From the NCBI RefSeq assembly GCF_000717055.1, contig NZ_JNXI01000048.1:1-14586 (forward strand): a stretch of DNA of 14,586 nucleotides, given 5' to 3'. This document shows positions 12,870 through 14,586 of the stretch, in pieces. Every line of letters starts with the position of its first letter. The first letter of the stretch is position 1. Source of the DNA: Streptomyces iakyrus (GTDB lineage Bacteria; Actinomycetota; Actinomycetes; Streptomycetales; Streptomycetaceae). The notes under the pieces are model-generated. The model saw only the letters and a program-made list of their open reading frames with translations, was not told the origin of the DNA and made no database searches. The position numbers and the translations under genes are program-made.

Positions 12870-14219
12870 CTAGAGGCGCGTCCCGGCGATCTCGGCGAAG
12901 GTTTCGAGGAAGCGCGTCACGTCGGCCGAGTCGAAGGCCAACGGGGGCCGGATCTTGAGCACGTTGACGGCTTCGCCGGTGCCGCTGATGAGGATGCGAC
13001 GCTCGCGCATGTCGTTGATGACGTCGTCGGCGCGGACACGATCGGGCTCCAGCGATTCCCGGTCCTTCACGATTTCGACGCCCACGTACAGACCGCTGCC
13101 GCGGACCTCCGCGACGTGGGGAAGCTCGCGAGTGATCTCCTCAAGGCCGGCTCGAAGCGCGCTGCCGTTGTCGAGAACTCGCTGCTGCACGTTCTCCGCT
13201 TCGAAGACGTCCAGAACCGCGGCACCGGCGGCAACCGCGATCGAACTGCCGGCGAAGGTGTTGAAGTAACGAACATTCCGCCCGAACTCTTCGCACACCT
13301 CGGGCCTGAACACCACGCCGGAGATCGGCATACCATTGCCCATGGGTTTGCCCATCGTGACGATGTCCGGGAGCAGCCCATGCCGGCTGAACCCCCACAT
13401 CGACTCTCCGAGCCGGGCGAATCCCGACTGGACCTCGTCGGCGATGTAGACGCCGCCCGCGGCGTGCACCTCCTCGACCATGTCACGCAGGTAACCGACG
13501 GGGTCGGTGAAGAGGCCGTCGCTGGAATGGGCGCAGTCGGTGATCAGCGCCGCGAGCCTGTAACCGTGGCGCTCAAGGTCCTTGATCGCCCCGCGTACCT
13601 GGCTTCGCATGTAGTCGGGAAGCGATGAACCCGGCGGGACGAGTCGCGGATCAGGGGCATCGATGACCCGCACGTTCGGCCCGAGCGGTGACCCGGCACC
13701 GAGGGTCGGCGAGAAGCTCGCCACCTCGCGAGTGAGACCGTGGTAAGCCCAGCGCGTCACCACGATGCCCTCGCCGCCCGTGTGGAAGCGAGCCACGCGC
13801 ATGGCCAGGTCGTTCGCCTCCGACCCGCTGCACGCGAAGCTGACCCTGGAGAGCGCTTCGGGCATGGTCGCGAGAAGGCGCTCGGCGTAGTCGACGAGTG
13901 ACTCCTGCACATAGCGCGTGTTGGTGTTGACCGCCGCCATCTGACGGGACACCGCCTCGACGACGTGCGGGTGTGCGTGACCGACACACGGCACGTTGTT
14001 GTACGCGTCAAGGTAGTCGTTGCCCTCCCGGTCGAACAGGTGAGCACCTCGGCCCGAGACGAACTCGACCGGCTCCCGGTAGTTCAGTGCGTAGCCAGGG
14101 CCCAGCACGCTGTTTCGGCGCTTGACGGTGGACTGCATGCGCTCAGGCAGGCCATCGAGCGCTGCGGGATCGAACCTGTTGGGGTAGTTGGCCAGCGCTC
14201 GGCTCGGCGTGGAAGTCAT
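12870..14219 (-). CDS. Class III aminotransferase-fold PLP enzyme, phospho-lyase type (PHYKPL/ETNPPL-like)
   Basis: A 449-residue fold-type I PLP enzyme. It has SGSEAN (131-136), AYHG (158-161), DEVQSG (261-266) with PLP-pyridine Asp261, and the Schiff-base Lys291 in MGKPMGNG. The N-terminal YLDAYNNVPCVGHAHP (69-84), followed by NTNTRYVQESLVDYAERL, closely resembles ethanolamine-phosphate and 5-phosphohydroxy-L-lysine phospho-lyases. Those enzymes eliminate phosphate and ammonia from amino-alcohol phosphates to give aldehydes. The start is ATG 14219, with GAGGGGA five bases upstream. It is first in the unit, followed by the kinase that would make its substrate. If the pair acts on 5-hydroxylysine the product would be 2-aminoadipate semialdehyde; with ethanolamine it would be acetaldehyde. 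A plain omega-aminotransferase remains possible, but the kinase neighbour argues for a lyase. Confidence 0.85.
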   Translation of the reverse strand: MTSTPSRALANYPNRFDPAALDGLPERMQSTVKRRNSVLGPGYALNYREPVEFVSGRGAHLFDREGNDYLDAYNNVPCVGHAHPHVVEAVSRQMAAVNTNTRYVQESLVDYAERLLATMPEALSRVSFACSGSEANDLAMRVARFHTGGEGIVVTRWAYHGLTREVASFSPTLGAGSPLGPNVRVIDAPDPRLVPPGSSLPDYMRSQVRGAIKDLERHGYRLAALITDCAHSSDGLFTDPVGYLRDMVEEVHAAGGVYIADEVQSGFARLGESMWGFSRHGLLPDIVTMGKPMGNGMPISGVVFRPEVCEEFGRNVRYFNTFAGSSIAVAAGAAVLDVFEAENVQQRVLDNGSALRAGLEEITRELPHVAEVRGSGLYVGVEIVKDRESLEPDRVRADDVINDMRERRILISGTGEAVNVLKIRPPLAFDSADVTRFLETFAEIAGTRL

Positions 14220-14250
14220 CGGCGTCCCCTCTTCGCGGCTTACATCTCGT

Positions 14251-14269
14251 CATGGCTGCTTCAGCCATG
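14251..14269. other. Hairpin in the 5' leader of the phospho-lyase-type gene
   Basis: CATGGCTG (14251-14258) and CAGCCATG (14262-14269) form a perfect 8-bp stem with a CTT loop, about 30 bases before the ATG. If transcription starts near 14290 it lies in the mRNA leader and could affect stability or translation. It could also be an operator. Confidence 0.45.
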
Positions 14270-14276
14270 TGCTTTT

Positions 14277-14302
14277 GTTTCAGTTCCAGCCTGAAACTTA
14301 TA
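14277..14302 (-). promoter_or_regulatory. Candidate -10 and ROK operator upstream of the phospho-lyase/kinase/ROK unit
   Basis: A palindrome GTTTCAG-N7-CTGAAAC (14277-14297) directly abuts a minus-strand -10-like TATAAG (14302-14297). A weak TTGCCG lies about 15 bases further up. The patch is AT-rich against its surroundings. A ROK repressor bound here would cover the transcription start. Confidence 0.5.
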
Positions 14303-14387
14303 CGGCGGATGCGGATGCGGCAACCCCTACGACGGCGAACCGCGCCCGCGTTGGACGGCCAGGAGACACGGCTGGCCCACGGGCAGC

Positions 14388-14586
14388 TCAGGCCATGGCC
14401 TGGCCACTGCCAGCGACTACCTCGGGGCGTAGCAGGGCGGCGAGCGTCTCGGCGGGGAGCAGGCCCTTCTCCAGGACGAGTTCGGCCACTCCGCGGCCGG
14501 TGGCGAGGGCCTCCTTGGCGATGTCGGTGGCGGCGGTGTAGCCGATGTGCGGGTTGAGGGCGGTGACCAGGCCGATGGAGTTCTCC
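14388..14586 (-). CDS. aspA: Aspartate ammonia-lyase, C-terminal end (partial)
   Basis: The minus-strand frame from the window edge to TGA 14388-14390 gives 65 residues. It begins ENSIGLVTALNPHIGY, then TAATDIAKEALATGRGVAEL and VLEKGLLPAETL. This is the conserved C-terminal helical domain of AspA in the fumarase/aspartase superfamily. NPHIGY followed by EALATG and a VLEKGLL segment distinguishes aspartase/class II fumarase from other members, and the tail after LLRPE is a usual aspartase-type end. The enzyme deaminates L-aspartate to fumarate and ammonia in the cytosol. The active-site region lies outside the window. The gene is on the same strand as the phospho-lyase unit, with about 170 bases between its stop and the phospho-lyase start, a gap that contains the candidate promoter. 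The downstream unit is therefore probably transcribed separately. Confidence 0.85.
   Translation of the reverse strand, partial: ENSIGLVTALNPHIGYTAATDIAKEALATGRGVAELVLEKGLLPAETLAALLRPEVVAGSGQAMA

Overview
The window looks like chromosomal DNA of a Streptomyces or close actinomycete relative. GC content is high and codon third positions are strongly G/C. GTG starts are common, ribosome binding sites are GGAGG-like, promoters have TTGACA/TAnnnT form, and there is a small Cys-rich DUF2180-type gene. It is a catabolic region with two blocks that handle amino compounds. Functions are inferred from sequence motifs only.

Block 1 (about 1-10467) is built around a GntR/FCD regulator (5601-6254, minus). 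To its left, on the minus strand, runs a transcription unit: a 29-codon leader ORF, a RidA-like protein, a D-threonine-aldolase-type PLP enzyme, a short-chain dehydrogenase, then the wreck of a polyamine-type ABC importer. In that importer the solute-binding gene has lost both ends, the ATPase has lost its start and its centre, and a permease begins at the window edge. A DUF2180-type gene with its own promoter sits between the regulator and this unit. To the right, on the plus strand, runs a HAD-family hydrolase, a 9-codon mini-ORF, a second RidA-like protein (77% identical to the first), a PuuB-like FAD oxidoreductase and a sarcosine/N-methyltryptophan-oxidase-like FAD oxidoreductase. A ten-base palindrome close to TKGTCGACMA lies at the promoters on both sides and at the regulator's own promoter, so one regulator probably controls all three units. 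A plausible logic is that an imported amine or amino acid is oxidised by the flavoenzymes to an imine, which the RidA proteins hydrolyse. The aldolase, dehydrogenase and HAD enzyme would process the carbon skeleton. The substrate cannot be read from the sequence.

Block 2 (10507-14302, minus strand) is a class III aminotransferase-fold enzyme of the phospho-lyase type, an APH-fold kinase resembling hydroxylysine kinase, and a ROK-family regulator without the usual kinase and zinc motifs. This suggests a phosphorylate-then-eliminate pathway for a hydroxylated amine such as 5-hydroxylysine or ethanolamine. A GTTTCAG-N7-CTGAAAC palindrome next to a -10-like TATAAG upstream is a candidate operator. 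A convergent-gene hairpin separates the two blocks.

The right edge holds the 3' end of aspA (aspartate ammonia-lyase). Stretches without genes are 1245-1797, 4404-4977 and 5188-5600; their contents are listed as features.
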